From Guillardia theta CCMP2712 (Eukaryota; Cryptophyceae; Pyrenomonadales; Geminigeraceae), in NCBI RefSeq assembly GCF_000315625.1, contig NW_005434644.1, positions 903 through 31,863 of the forward strand: 30,961 nucleotides of DNA. Reading direction: 5' to 3'. How positions within the stretch are numbered: position 1 is the stretch's first letter; the number at the start of each line of letters is the position of its first letter. The position numbers and the translations under genes are program-made. The notes below the pieces were generated by a model. That model was given only the letters and a program-made list of their open reading frames with translations, made no database searches and was not told the origin of the DNA. Below are positions 30,943-30,961 of this stretch, in pieces.

Positions 30943-30961
30943 TCACCATCACCATCATCCA
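30549..30961. repeat. CCT/CAT/CGT trinucleotide microsatellites
   Basis: CTC and CAT runs at about 30549-30630 and mixed CAT/CGT runs from about 30805 to the window end. The two arrays have different unit mixes although the DNA before them is duplicated. The right edge is inside the second array, a typical assembly break point. Confidence 0.9.

Larger units (their letters stand above)
30260..30961. other. Non-coding right edge with duplicated block and trinucleotide microsatellites
   Basis: After the channel gene no coding region is visible. Methionine- or arginine-rich minus-strand frames near 30512-30700 and 30767-30958 simply read ATG/CGT microsatellite. Confidence 0.7.

Overview
The window is eukaryotic nuclear DNA. 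Most genes are split by very short GT-AG introns (mostly 35-80 nt, phases checked exon by exon). Protein families are eukaryotic (polycystin-type channel, PDZ and ankyrin proteins, eukaryotic Alba, an Sfi1-like repeat protein). Telomere-type arrays have the unit CCCTAAA/TTTAGGG. Compact introns, plant-type telomere repeats and a polycystin channel suggest a protist; a cryptophyte such as Guillardia is my best guess, but this is inference and no sequence was compared.

Layout. 1-2877 (minus): a non-LTR retrotransposon ORF with AP-endonuclease and reverse transcriptase, running off the left edge. Its 5' end lies about 75 nt from a perfect 19-copy telomere-type array (2952-3089). 3090-4380: subtelomere-like mosaic with further short telomere-type tracts (3746-3777, 4237-4263, 4367-4376), a (TAT)n tail and small duplications. 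4971-5097: 13-bp minisatellite. 5178-5627 (+): small hypothetical ORF. 5821-8420 (minus): 15-exon ankyrin-repeat protein. 8822-10684 (+): 7-exon protein with a partial macro-domain-like region and a helical tail. 10841-12049 (minus): intronless single-pass membrane protein. 13903-16633 (+): 10-exon PDZ plus ankyrin-repeat protein. 16960-18272 (minus): TIM-barrel protein resembling BtpA/SgcQ, core on one exon. 20317-20738 (+): two-exon Alba-domain protein. 20830-23642 (minus): 15-exon Sfi1-like W-repeat/coiled-coil protein, preceded by a 26-bp purine/pyrimidine minisatellite (about 23900-24290). 24848-26011 (minus): two-exon coiled-coil protein. 27187-27639 (+): small hypothetical protein. 28051-30259 (+): three-exon polycystin-2-like (TRPP) channel. 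30455-30961: duplicated block with trinucleotide microsatellites up to the right edge.

The genes look like independent single-gene units. The channel, the Sfi1-like protein and the second coiled-coil protein could all relate to cilia or basal bodies, but this is family-level inference. The most unusual part is the left end: a telomere-adjacent retrotransposon and a second block, both bounded by TTTAGGG-type repeats and sharing the same junction motif, which suggests telomere-repeat-targeted retrotransposition. Intron-exon models were built by eye from splice signals, phase and domain continuity; they have no transcript support.
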